This document shows positions 40,621-48,682 of a DNA stretch of 64,000 nt, in pieces. Below the pieces are notes generated by a model. It was not told the origin of the DNA. It worked only from the letters and a program-made list of their open reading frames with translations, and did no database searches. Source of the stretch: Modestobacter marinus (lineage in GTDB: Bacteria > Actinomycetota > Actinomycetes > Mycobacteriales > Geodermatophilaceae). The stretch is taken from the NCBI RefSeq assembly GCF_011758655.1, contig NZ_JAAMPA010000002.1:186001-250000 (forward strand). The letters are read 5' to 3'. Position numbers and translations under genes: made by a program. Each line of letters opens with the position of its first letter. The first letter of the stretch is position 1.

Positions 40621-41475
40621 ATGGCCCGATCCGTGCACCTGCCGGCGGTCCGACTCCGGGGGCGGCATCGTCCGAACCTCTCGGGGGACCTGCGCGACCT
40701 GGTCTCCGAGGCGCCACCGGCCTTCCGCCGTCGGCTGACCGGCTACGACCGGCTGCAGGTGGAGAACTACGTGGTCTGGGCGGAGTCGGAGCTGGAGCTG
40801 GCCGGCCGGGAGCTCGACGAGTTCACCCGGCGGCTGGGCCGGTGCACCGCGCAGCTCGACCAGGCCGAGCGGCGGCTGGCGACGTCGCCGGCGGGGTGGG
40901 AGCTCGGCCGGGTCTCCGAGCGGGTGGGCGAGATCCTCCGCCTGGCCGCCGACGAGGCCGCAGACCTGGTGGAGGCGGGGGTCGCGGAGGGAGAGCGGTT
41001 CCGCGAGCAGGGCAGGGAGGCGGCCGCGGCGGCGTTGCGGCAGGTCCAGGACGTGCGTGCCCGGGCCGTCGCCGACTGCGACCGCCTGCACGAACTGGCG
41101 CGGAACGCCCGGCGGACCGCCGAGGAGGAGCTGCAGCTGGCCCTGGCGCAGGCAGCTGCGTTGCTGCACCTGGCGGCGGCTGAGCACGCGGCGGCGGCGG
41201 CCGAGCACGCGGCGGCGGTGGCCGAGGCGGCCGAGGCGCACCGGGTCGCCGAGCAGGAGCAGGCGGCCGCGCACACCGAGCTGGCCCGGGCCGGGGCCTG
41301 CCGGGCGCAGGCCGAGCAGGTGGTCTCCCGGTTGTCGGGCGAGCTGGACAAGGCGCTGGGGGAGCTGGTCCCCGCTCCCCGGGCGCTCAGCGTGGTCGCG
41401 GCGGTGGCGCCCGACGTGCCGCCGGTCGGCAGCGTCGACCAGCGGCCGGCGCAGGAGCAGGCGGCCGCGTCCTGA
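40621..41475 (+). CDS. DivIVA-like coiled-coil protein
   Basis: A 284-residue protein, mostly alpha-helical. The stretch FRRRLTGYDRLQVENYVVW (residues 35-53) resembles the N-terminal lipid-binding motif of DivIVA/Wag31 proteins, which mark curved membranes at poles and septa. It is followed by about 200 residues of Ala/Glu/Arg-rich coiled coil and a Pro/Ala tail. It lacks the full DivIVA signature, so it may be one of the divergent actinobacterial paralogues. GGGGG lies before the ATG. Convergent with the MmpL gene across a tandem-repeat region. Confidence 0.7.
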   Translation: MARSVHLPAVRLRGRHRPNLSGDLRDLVSEAPPAFRRRLTGYDRLQVENYVVWAESELELAGRELDEFTRRLGRCTAQLDQAERRLATSPAGWELGRVSERVGEILRLAADEAADLVEAGVAEGERFREQGREAAAAALRQVQDVRARAVADCDRLHELARNARRTAEEELQLALAQAAALLHLAAAEHAAAAAEHAAAVAEAAEAHRVAEQEQAAAHTELARAGACRAQAEQVVSRLSGELDKALGELVPAPRALSVVAAVAPDVPPVGSVDQRPAQEQAAAS

Positions 41476-41545
41476 CGTCCGGGCGCACGGAGCGCGCGGC
41501 CACGGCCCCGCGCCGACCGGCCCGGGGTCACGGCCCCGCGCCGGT

Positions 41546-41670
41546 CGGCGTGCGGCCACGGTCCGGCGCCGACCGGCGTCAGGCCCGGCTCGGCGTGCGG
41601 CCTCGGTCCGGCGCCGACCGGCGTCAGGCCCGGCTCGGCGTGCGGCCTCGGACCGGCGTCAGGCCCGGCT
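41546..41670 (+). repeat. 45-bp tandem repeats at a convergent gene junction
   Basis: Unit 1 (41546-41590) and unit 2 (41591-41635) are 45 bp and differ at one base. Unit 3 (41636-41670) lacks ten bases in its middle. Unit 3 contains the stop and last codons of the MmpL gene, so the array looks like successive duplications of that gene's 3' end into the intergenic space. Confidence 0.9.
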
Positions 41671-43788
41671 CGGCGTCCCGGGGACGGCCGGCACGGCGGT
41701 GGTGCCGGCGGCCGGCACGTCCGGCTCGTCGGGCCGCTGGGCCAGCGCGCCGGGCCACCACATGTGCCGGCCGACGTCGAGGGTGAGCGCGGTGACCAGG
41801 ACCGAGCGCACGACGATCGTGTCGAGCAGGACGCCGAGCGCCACGGCGATCCCCAGCTGCGTCAGGAAGGTCAGCGGCAGCGTGCCGAGCACCGAGAACG
41901 TCGCCGCGAGGACCAGCCCGGCCGAGGTGATGACGCCGCCGGTCGCGGCCAGCCCGATCAGCGCGGCCCGCCGGGTGCCGTGGTCGACGGCCTCCTCCCG
42001 GACCCGGGTCATCAGGAAGATGTTGTAGTCGATCCCCAGCGCGACGAGGAAGACGAAGACGAACAGCGGGAAGGAGCTGTCGGTCGCCGTCACACCGATC
42101 GTCCAGTCGAAGAGCACGGCACTCAGGCCGAGCGCGGCGCCGTAGGACAGCACCACCGTGGCGATCAGCAGCACCGGCGCGACCAGGGCCCGCAGCAGCA
42201 CGCCGAGCACCAGCAGGACGACGAGCATGATCAACGGGATGATCACCAGGTTGTCCCGCTGGGCGGCGTCCTGGACGTCGAGGTTCAGCGCGGTGTTGCC
42301 ACCGACCAGCGCGTCGCCGTCGCCCGCATCGTCGAGCGCCGTCCGCAGCCGTTCGATGGTGTCGTAGGCGGCCTGGCTGTCGAAGGGGTCGGCCAGCGCG
42401 GCCTCCACGAGTGCCCGGTCGCCGACCACCTGCGGTTCGGCGACCTGGGCGATGCCCTCGGTGGCGGCCGTCGCGTCGGCGACCTCGGCGGCGGAGCCGG
42501 CCGCGGTGATCACGTGCACGTCGTTGCCCGCGACCGCCGGGAAGTGCCGGGACGCGACCTCACCGCCCTGGATCGACTCGGGGGTGCCCCGGAAGCTCTC
42601 CGCCTGGGTCAGGCCGTCGGGGGAGAGCAGCAGGGTGCCGGCGCAGGCCACCAGCAGCAGCCCGCTGGTGACCAGCCAGGTGGCGCGGGGGCGCGGCCGG
42701 ATCCGCGCCCCCACCCGCGACCAGAGCCCGGTGGCGGTCGGCTCGGCGCTGCCGAAGGTCGGGCGCACCGGCCAGAACACCCAGCGACCGCAGATGACCA
42801 GCAGCGCGGGCAGCAGCGTCATCAGCACGGCCAGCGTCACGGCGACGCCGATGGCGGCGACCGGGCCGAGCCCGGCGGTGGAGTTCATCTCCGCCACGAC
42901 CAGGCAGAGCATGCCGAGGACCACCGTGCCGCCGCTGGCCAGCACCGCCGGGCCGGCCCGGTGCACGGCCTCGGTCATCGCCTCGTGCCGATCGGTGTGC
43001 AGGCGCAGCTCCTCGCGGTAGCGGGCGATCAGCAGGAGGGCGTAGTCGGTGCCGGCGCCCACGACCAGGACGGTCAGGATGCTCGCGCTCTGGGCGTTGA
43101 CGGTCAGGTCGGCATGGCGGGCCAGCAGGTAGATCAGCGCCTGGGAGCAGCTCAGCGCGATGACGGCCGAGAAGATCGGCAGGATCCACAGCACCGGGCT
43201 GCGGTAGGTGAACAGCAGGATCAGGACGACGACGCCCAGGGCCGCGAACAGCAGGGTGCCGTCGATCCCCTCGAACGCCGCCGCGGAGTCCGCGGCACTG
43301 CCGGCGGGGCCGGTCACGTAGGCGTCCAGGCCCTCGGGCCCGTCGGAGACCACGGCGCGGACGTCCTCGACCAGTGGTGCGATCGCCTCCCAGCCGCCGG
43401 ACCCCACGTCGAGCGGCACGACGAGCTGGGCGGCCTGCCCGTCCTGGGCCGGGACCGGTCCCACGAGCGGCCCGGCGAGGGCGTCCAGCTCTCCGAGCAC
43501 CCCGACGTCCGCCTGGATCGCCGCGGTGTCGGCAGGGGTGAGCCCCGCGGTGCGCTCGTAGACGACGACGGCGGGCAGCACGTCGGGGTCGGAGCCGAGT
43601 TCGGTCTGCAGCTGCAGGGCCCGGGTCGACTCCGCGTCGGCGGGCAGCCATGCCGCGACGTCGTTCTCCTGCTCGCCGGTGAGCGCGCCGGCCAGCGGCG
43701 CCGAGACGGCGGCCAGCACCACCCAGCAGAGGAGGACCACCCACTTCAGCCGTGGATGACTGACGCGGGACGCGAACGACCTGCCCAT
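41659..43788 (-). CDS. MmpL/RND-family transporter
   Basis: A 709-residue membrane protein with twelve predicted helices in two halves and two large extracytoplasmic loops (about 35-190 and 400-520). The proton-relay motifs typical of MMPL proteins are GAGTDYALLLIARYREE in the first half and ALGIDYNIFLMTRVREE in the second. Members export lipids, siderophores or drugs using the proton gradient. Substrate unknown; no lipid synthesis gene is adjacent. Transcribed alone; the 3' end runs into tandem repeats. Confidence 0.92.
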   Translation of the reverse strand: MGRSFASRVSHPRLKWVVLLCWVVLAAVSAPLAGALTGEQENDVAAWLPADAESTRALQLQTELGSDPDVLPAVVVYERTAGLTPADTAAIQADVGVLGELDALAGPLVGPVPAQDGQAAQLVVPLDVGSGGWEAIAPLVEDVRAVVSDGPEGLDAYVTGPAGSAADSAAAFEGIDGTLLFAALGVVVLILLFTYRSPVLWILPIFSAVIALSCSQALIYLLARHADLTVNAQSASILTVLVVGAGTDYALLLIARYREELRLHTDRHEAMTEAVHRAGPAVLASGGTVVLGMLCLVVAEMNSTAGLGPVAAIGVAVTLAVLMTLLPALLVICGRWVFWPVRPTFGSAEPTATGLWSRVGARIRPRPRATWLVTSGLLLVACAGTLLLSPDGLTQAESFRGTPESIQGGEVASRHFPAVAGNDVHVITAAGSAAEVADATAATEGIAQVAEPQVVGDRALVEAALADPFDSQAAYDTIERLRTALDDAGDGDALVGGNTALNLDVQDAAQRDNLVIIPLIMLVVLLVLGVLLRALVAPVLLIATVVLSYGAALGLSAVLFDWTIGVTATDSSFPLFVFVFLVALGIDYNIFLMTRVREEAVDHGTRRAALIGLAATGGVITSAGLVLAATFSVLGTLPLTFLTQLGIAVALGVLLDTIVVRSVLVTALTLDVGRHMWWPGALAQRPDEPDVPAAGTTAVPAVPGTPSRA

Positions 43789-44102
43789 GACGGGCCTCTC
43801 AGGGGGCGCCGGGCCAGCGGACCCGGACGGTCGGCGGGTGCGCGGGCGAGGCTAGTGACGAGTCGCCCGCCCGTCACCGGCCGTCTGCCCGCGGGGCCCG
43901 GTGGCGTCGTGCCACACCGCGCGGGGCCTCCGCCCGTGACCGGCCGCTGGCCGGGTGTGAAGACCGCAGGCTCCGCCTCCACATCGAGGACCGGTACGGC
44001 AGCCCCCGTGCCGCCGGGGACTCTCACCAGGCCGCCAACTGGTACTGGTCCGCGGACGCCGACGTCTCGCCGGCAGCGCATGACCCAGGACGGCGCCCTG
44101 TC
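43789..44102. other. 314-base intergenic region, no confident gene
   Basis: Between the MmpL start and the BCCT stop. One plus-strand frame without stops includes HIEDRYGSPRAAG and HQAANWYWSADAD (about 43975-44070), which look more protein-like than random GC-rich sequence and may be the remnant of a lost gene. No start codon, ribosome site or homologue supports an intact gene. Expected to hold the mmpL promoter on the minus strand, not recognised. Confidence 0.4.
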
Positions 44103-45836
44103 CTACTGCTGACCGGCCGTCTCGCGGCCGGGGTCGGCGACCACCGGGACCCCGGGTGAGGTGGGCCGTGCTCCGTTCACGTGCGGCATGTCGTGGAGGT
44201 GGGCGACGACGGCTCGCCGGACCTGCGGGTCGAGCGTCGAGGTGTAGGGCTCCTGGCGGAGCTCGCGGACCAGGTTGACGCAGATGGCGATGAGCACGAC
44301 CACGAAGGGCGTGGCCACCAGGATGGTGGCCGACTGGATGACCTCGAGCCCCCCGGCGAGGGTGAGTGCTGAGGCCACCGCCGCGATGCACACGCCCCAG
44401 AGGATGACCACCGCGCGGCCGGGCGACGTCGTGCCCCGCTGGGAGAGCATGCCGAGGACCATGGAGGCGGAGTCGGCGCTGCTGACGAAGAACAGCGTGA
44501 TCAGCACCATCACGAGCAGCACGGTGAGCGTGACCACCGGGAACTCGCCGAGCAGGGCGAACAGTGCCCCCTCGGTGCCGTCGTCGACCAGCGCCTGGCT
44601 GAGCTCGGCCTGGCCGGTGAGCTCGAGGTGGGTGGCGGTGCCGCCCAGCACGCCGAACCACACGATGCTGACCATGGTCGGGATGATCATCACGAACGTG
44701 ACGAACTGCCGGATCGTGCGGCCGCGGGAGATGCGCGCGATGAACGTCCCCACGAACGGCGTCCAGGACATCCACCACGCCCAGTAGAACAACGTCCACC
44801 CCGCGAGCCACTCCTGGCCGCCCCAGGCCCCCGACGCCAGGCTCATGCCGGGGAGGGCGGTCAGGTAGTCGCCGGTGGCGTCGGTGATGGTGTTGAAGAC
44901 GTGCGTGGTCGGGCCCAGCACGAAGACGAAGGCCACGAGCAGCGCGGCCAGCACCACGTTGGTGTTGCTGATCAGCTTGATGCCCTTGTGCACGCCGCTG
45001 ACCGCGGACAGGACGTAGAGCAGCGCCAGGCCGGCGATGATGGCCACGGCCACGCCGTTGTTGCGCGGGACGCCGTAGTTGGTGGCCAGCCCGCTGTTGA
45101 CCTGCAGCGCGCCGAGCCCGAGCGAGGTGGCCGCGCCGAACACCGTGGTGAAGATGGCCAGGATGTCGACGGCGCGCCGGACGCCCGTGCGGTGCTCGCT
45201 CACCAGTGGGACGACCGCGGAGCTGACCAGGCTCGGCCGGCCCTTGCGGAAGACGCCGTAGGCGAGGGCCATCGCCATGACGGCGTACATCGCCCACGGG
45301 TGCAGGCCCCAGTGGAAGACCGTGTACTGCAGTCCCAGGCGGGCGGCCTCCGGGGTCCCGCCCTCCTCGAGGCCGAGCGGGGCGGCGGCGAGGTGGGAGA
45401 GCGGCTCGGCGACGCCCCAGAAGAGCAGGCCGATGCCCATGCCGGCCGCGAAGAGCATGGAGATCCACGAGCCGGTGCTGAACTCCGGACGCTCGTCGTC
45501 CTTCCCCAGCCGGATGCGTCCGTAGCGGGACAGCGCCAGGAACCCCGCGAGAGCGACGAACCCCGAGCTGGTCACGACGAAGACCCAGCCGGCGTTGGTG
45601 ATGACCGTGCCGAACGCGGTGCCCACCGCGTTCGAGAGGCTGTCGCTGGCGAGCACCCCCCACAGTGCGAACGCCACCACCAGCGCCAGCGAGACGCCGA
45701 AGACGACCCGGTCGGTCTGCGGTGGGGGCGTGGGCTCCCGGGCAGCGGTCGACGCGGCGCCGGCCGGAGGGCCAGCCGTCGACCCGGCACTCGGGGAGCT
45801 GGACGGTGAGACCCGCTCGGGACCCGGGTGTTCCAT
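44103..45836 (-). CDS. betP: BCCT-family glycine betaine transporter
   Basis: A 577-residue secondary transporter with twelve helices after a 40-residue Pro/Ser-rich cytoplasmic N-terminus. The BCCT signature is clear: GMGIGLLFWGVAEP in helix 3-4 and FYWAWWMSWTPFVGTFIARIS with the substrate-binding tryptophans in helix 8. These carriers take up betaine, carnitine or choline with Na+ or H+. Its place beside betaine-demethylating genes, and the shared operator motif at 45852-45868, mark it as the uptake system of the catabolic island rather than only an osmoregulator. An AGGAGAG ribosome site precedes the ATG. Confidence 0.93.
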   Translation of the reverse strand: MEHPGPERVSPSSSPSAGSTAGPPAGAASTAAREPTPPPQTDRVVFGVSLALVVAFALWGVLASDSLSNAVGTAFGTVITNAGWVFVVTSSGFVALAGFLALSRYGRIRLGKDDERPEFSTGSWISMLFAAGMGIGLLFWGVAEPLSHLAAAPLGLEEGGTPEAARLGLQYTVFHWGLHPWAMYAVMAMALAYGVFRKGRPSLVSSAVVPLVSEHRTGVRRAVDILAIFTTVFGAATSLGLGALQVNSGLATNYGVPRNNGVAVAIIAGLALLYVLSAVSGVHKGIKLISNTNVVLAALLVAFVFVLGPTTHVFNTITDATGDYLTALPGMSLASGAWGGQEWLAGWTLFYWAWWMSWTPFVGTFIARISRGRTIRQFVTFVMIIPTMVSIVWFGVLGGTATHLELTGQAELSQALVDDGTEGALFALLGEFPVVTLTVLLVMVLITLFFVSSADSASMVLGMLSQRGTTSPGRAVVILWGVCIAAVASALTLAGGLEVIQSATILVATPFVVVLIAICVNLVRELRQEPYTSTLDPQVRRAVVAHLHDMPHVNGARPTSPGVPVVADPGRETAGQQ

Positions 45837-45851
45837 GGCACTCTCCTAGCT

Positions 45852-45868
45852 GTTGCGTAATACGCGAC
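45852..45868. promoter_or_regulatory. Probable IclR operator before BCCT gene
   Basis: GTTGCGTAATACGCGAC is a 17-bp near-perfect palindrome (8-1-8, one mismatch), 16 bases before the BCCT start. The minus-strand TATTAC within it could be the -10 box. The same GTTGCG-N5-CGC(A/G)AC pattern occurs at 47483 and 48535. Confidence 0.65.
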
Positions 45869-45973
45869 CAGGTGCGGATGAGGGAATCAGACGGTCCACT
45901 GCGGGACAAGAGGCAACAGTGATCTGGAGCACAACGGTCACGGGCCGGGCAGCGCTGTCGAGGACCGGCCGGG

Positions 45974-47146
45974 TCAGGAGTGCGTCAGGACGGCGGTGCG
46001 CAGCTGTCGGCGCCAGCGGGTGAACAGGCGGGGCTGGTCCACCCCGAGGACGGCGACGGGGTCCCCGTGACGCTCGTAGACCGCCAGGAAGCTGCGGTCG
46101 GCACGACTGCCCTCCAGCACGCGGACCTCGTCGTCCTCGCGGCGCGACCCCGCGAACTGGATGCGCGCGCCGTACTGGTCGGACCAGAAGTAGGGCACGG
46201 GCGTCGGCGCCGGCCGGTCGGTGCCCAGCAGGGTGGCGACCGCGGTGGCCGGCTGTTCGAGGGCGTGGGTCCAGTGCTCGACGCGGACGTGCCGCTCCCG
46301 GGAGGTCGACCACGCCGCCGCGCAGTCGCCGACGGCGACCACACCCGGGATGCTGGTGGCGCAGCGCGCGTCGGTGAGGACGCCGTTGCCGAGGGCCACG
46401 CCGGAGTCGGCGAGCCACTCGACGTTCGGGGTGGCCCCGATCCCCACGACCACCACGTCGGCGGGCAGGCGGGTGCCGTCGGTCAGTTCGACGGCCTCGA
46501 CCCTGCCGGTGCCGACCAGCCCGGCGACGCCGCTCCCGACCAGCAGGCGGGTGCCGTGGTCGGCGTGCAGCTGGGCGCACACCGCACCCATGTCGGCACC
46601 CAGCGGGCCGGCGAGCGGCACGGGCTGGGTCTCGACGACGGTGACCTCCAGCCCCAGCGTGCGGGCCGTGGAGGCGACCTCGGCGCCGATGAACCCCGCC
46701 CCGATCACCACGAGGTGCGCGGCCGTGGCCAGGTCCTCGCGCAGGGCGACCGCGTCGTCCAGCGAGCGCAGCACGTGCACACCGCGCAGCCCCTCGCTGC
46801 CGGACAGGCGTCGGGCGCGGGCTCCGGTGGCGAGGACGACGCCGTCGGCCCGCACCTCGCTGCCGTCGGCCAGTCGCACGGAGCGGTCCAGGTGGTCGAG
46901 CCCGACCGCCGTCGTGCCCAGCCGCCACTCGACGTCGAGGTCCGTGTCGTCCGGCGTGCCCAGTGCGATGTCGGCCAGGGACGCCCTCCCCGCCAGGAAC
47001 TCCTTGGACAAGGGTGGGCGGTCGTAGGGGGCGTGCGCCTCGTCGCCGATGACCACGATGCGGCCGTCGTAGCACTGCGCGCGGAGCGCCCGGGCCGCCG
47101 AGAGGCCGGCCAGGGAGGCTCCGACGACGGCGACCGTGCGCCTCAT
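45974..47146 (-). CDS. FAD-dependent ferredoxin reductase
   Basis: A 390-residue reductase of the BphA4/rubredoxin-reductase type. FAD motif VVGASLAGLSAARAL is at the N-terminus, NADH motif VVIGAGFIGAEVAS near residue 145, and the second FAD segment IPGVVAVGDCAAAWS near residue 275. It passes electrons from NADH to the Rieske ferredoxin encoded just upstream, whose stop overlaps this ATG. With the Rieske oxygenase at 48683 these make a three-component monooxygenase. The C-terminal domain (RVEHWTHALEQPATAV) is as in dioxygenase reductases. Confidence 0.92.
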   Translation of the reverse strand: MRRTVAVVGASLAGLSAARALRAQCYDGRIVVIGDEAHAPYDRPPLSKEFLAGRASLADIALGTPDDTDLDVEWRLGTTAVGLDHLDRSVRLADGSEVRADGVVLATGARARRLSGSEGLRGVHVLRSLDDAVALREDLATAAHLVVIGAGFIGAEVASTARTLGLEVTVVETQPVPLAGPLGADMGAVCAQLHADHGTRLLVGSGVAGLVGTGRVEAVELTDGTRLPADVVVVGIGATPNVEWLADSGVALGNGVLTDARCATSIPGVVAVGDCAAAWSTSRERHVRVEHWTHALEQPATAVATLLGTDRPAPTPVPYFWSDQYGARIQFAGSRREDDEVRVLEGSRADRSFLAVYERHGDPVAVLGVDQPRLFTRWRRQLRTAVLTHS

Positions 47147-47463
47147 GCGGCACCGTCCGCGGCGGTCCCCGGCTGCACGTAGACGGTGCCGTCCTGCACG
47201 ACGACCCGGTGGGTGCGGACCGGGGTCTTCGCCGGCGGGCCGGACACCTTCCCGGTGCGCAGGTCGAAGCACGAGGCGTGCAGGGGGCACTCGACCGCGC
47301 AGCCGTCCAGCCAGCCGTCGGCCAGGGAGGCGTCCTGGTGGGTGCAGGTGTCGTCGATCGCGTAGAAGTCGCCGTCGACGTTGAAGACCGCGATGGGCTC
47401 AGTGGCCTCCACGCGGATCGCCTCGCCGGGTGGCAACGCTGTCGTGGGGCAGACCGGGATCAT
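47143..47463 (-). CDS. Rieske [2Fe-2S] ferredoxin
   Basis: A 106-residue BphA3-like ferredoxin. Cluster ligands are Cys and His in DTCTHQDASL and CPLHASCFD. It shuttles electrons from the FAD reductase to the oxygenase. ATG at 47463 is preferred over the ATG at 47523: the longer form would translate through two operator-like palindromes, while the shorter starts where the family does (MIPVCPTTALPPGEA). Divergent from the iclR gene across a 130-base control region. Confidence 0.92.
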   Translation of the reverse strand: MIPVCPTTALPPGEAIRVEATEPIAVFNVDGDFYAIDDTCTHQDASLADGWLDGCAVECPLHASCFDLRTGKVSGPPAKTPVRTHRVVVQDGTVYVQPGTAADGAA

Positions 47464-47482
47464 GGGCGCTCCAGGCGGGTAT

Positions 47483-47518
47483 GTTGCGGAGACCGCAACG
47501 CTGCGCTGATAGCGCAAC
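47483..47518. promoter_or_regulatory. Two IclR operator-like palindromes
   Basis: GTTGCGGAGACCGCAAC (47483-47499) is a perfect 7-3-7 palindrome matching GTTGCG-N5-CGCAAC. TGCGCTGATAGCGCA (47502-47516) is a second palindrome one helical turn away. Both lie between the Rieske ferredoxin and iclR starts, as expected for an IclR protein controlling itself and its divergent target. Confidence 0.68.
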
Positions 47519-47593
47519 AGCATGGCCCGGACGTCACCCCATCGTCAAGCGGAGGGGAAGGGTGGTCCGACGTGATCCACCTACGCTGGCTCC

Positions 47594-48394
47594 ATGACTG
47601 AGCCGCAGAACGAGAGCGAAGACCGCGGCCCGGTCGCCGGCGTCCAGTCCGTCGACCGGGCGCTGAGCGTCCTCGAGATCCTCGCGGCCGAGGGCGAGGC
47701 CGGCGTCACGGAGGTGGCCGCCGAACTCGGGGTGCACAAGTCCACGGCCTTCCGGCTGGTGGCCACGCTGGAGAGCCGTGGCTTCGTCGAGCAACTGGCC
47801 GATCGGGGCAAGTACCGGCTGGGCTTCGGGGTCGTGCGGCTTGCCGGCGCGGCAGTCGCGCAGCTGGACATCGCCCGGGAGGGGCGGCCGATCTGCGAGG
47901 CGCTGGCCGCCGACCTCGGGGAGACGGTCAACATCGCCATCCTGGACGGCGATCGTGCGGTCAACGTGACCCAGGCCCGCGGGCCGGCGGCCCTAAGCAC
48001 GCACAACTGGGTGGGGCAGGGCACCCCGCTGCACGCCACGTCGAGCGGCAAGGTGCTCCTGGCCCACGCCCCCGACGCCGTCCGCAAGGACCTGCTCTCC
48101 CGGGGCCTGCAGAGCTTCACCCCGGCCACGCTCACCGATCCCGAGGCCCTCCGCCAGAACCTGGACCAGATCGTCGACCAGGGATGGGGTTGCACCGTCG
48201 AGGAGTTCGAGGTGGGGCTCAACGCCGTCGCCGCGCCCGTCCGGGGCGCCGACGGGGACATCGTCGCGGCCCTCAGCGTCTCGGGACCGGCCTTCCGCAT
48301 GGACCAGGAGGGCCACCCCCGGCTCGCCCGGCGGGTGATGGCGGGCGCGGACGAGCTGAGCCGGAGGCTGGGCTTCTTCGGTCAGCCGCGCTGA
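47594..48394 (+). CDS. IclR-family transcriptional regulator
   Basis: A 266-residue regulator. The N-terminal winged helix (about 20-80) has GVTEVAAELGVHKSTAFRLV, and the effector domain (about 95-260) ends with ALSVSGPAFRM and related IclR blocks. TACGCT, six bases before the ATG, could be the -10 of a leaderless message; no ribosome site is seen. It lies between the electron-transfer genes and the oxygenase gene. Matching palindromes occur before BCCT, ferredoxin/iclR and oxygenase, so it is the likely local regulator of betaine uptake and first demethylation. The inducer may be betaine or dimethylglycine. Confidence 0.9.
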   Translation: MTEPQNESEDRGPVAGVQSVDRALSVLEILAAEGEAGVTEVAAELGVHKSTAFRLVATLESRGFVEQLADRGKYRLGFGVVRLAGAAVAQLDIAREGRPICEALAADLGETVNIAILDGDRAVNVTQARGPAALSTHNWVGQGTPLHATSSGKVLLAHAPDAVRKDLLSRGLQSFTPATLTDPEALRQNLDQIVDQGWGCTVEEFEVGLNAVAAPVRGADGDIVAALSVSGPAFRMDQEGHPRLARRVMAGADELSRRLGFFGQPR

Positions 48395-48534
48395 CCCGGC
48401 CGGTCCTCCCGGCGGTGGGAGTCCACACGCCGTCCTGACCTCGCTGCCGCATCCTCCGCTCCGGACGCGTGCACCTGGCGCGCGCACGGGGCGGCGGTCG
48501 CGGCTCGCCGAGTGCTGTCCACGCGTGGCGACTT

Positions 48535-48565
48535 GTTGCGGCTGGCGCGACCGAATGTGTAATGT
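48535..48565 (+). promoter_or_regulatory. Promoter with overlapping IclR operator
   Basis: GTTGCGGCTGGCGCGAC (48535-48551) matches the operator pattern. It overlaps TTGCGG (48536-48541), a candidate -35 with TAATGT (48560-48565) as -10 after 18 bases. The oxygenase start is 117 bases downstream. Overlap with the -35 box fits repression. Confidence 0.55.
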
Positions 48566-48682
48566 GAGACACACCGGTCGTCGTGTGCTCGTGCACGGGT
48601 GACGTCCGTGCTCAGTCGCAGGGCCCTGTGTTGTCCGACTCCCGGCGTGCCTGCGGGTCGCCGACGCCATCCGAGGTGCCGC

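Noticed and set aside
41546..41670. CRISPR-like array
   Set aside because: The repeats are directly adjacent without unique spacers, are not palindromic in the CRISPR manner and have no cas genes nearby.
43921..44102. Possible gene remnant with HIEDRYGSPRAAG and HQAANWYWSADAD
   Set aside because: Somewhat protein-like, but there is no start codon, no ribosome site and no recognised family. Too weak to call a pseudogene.
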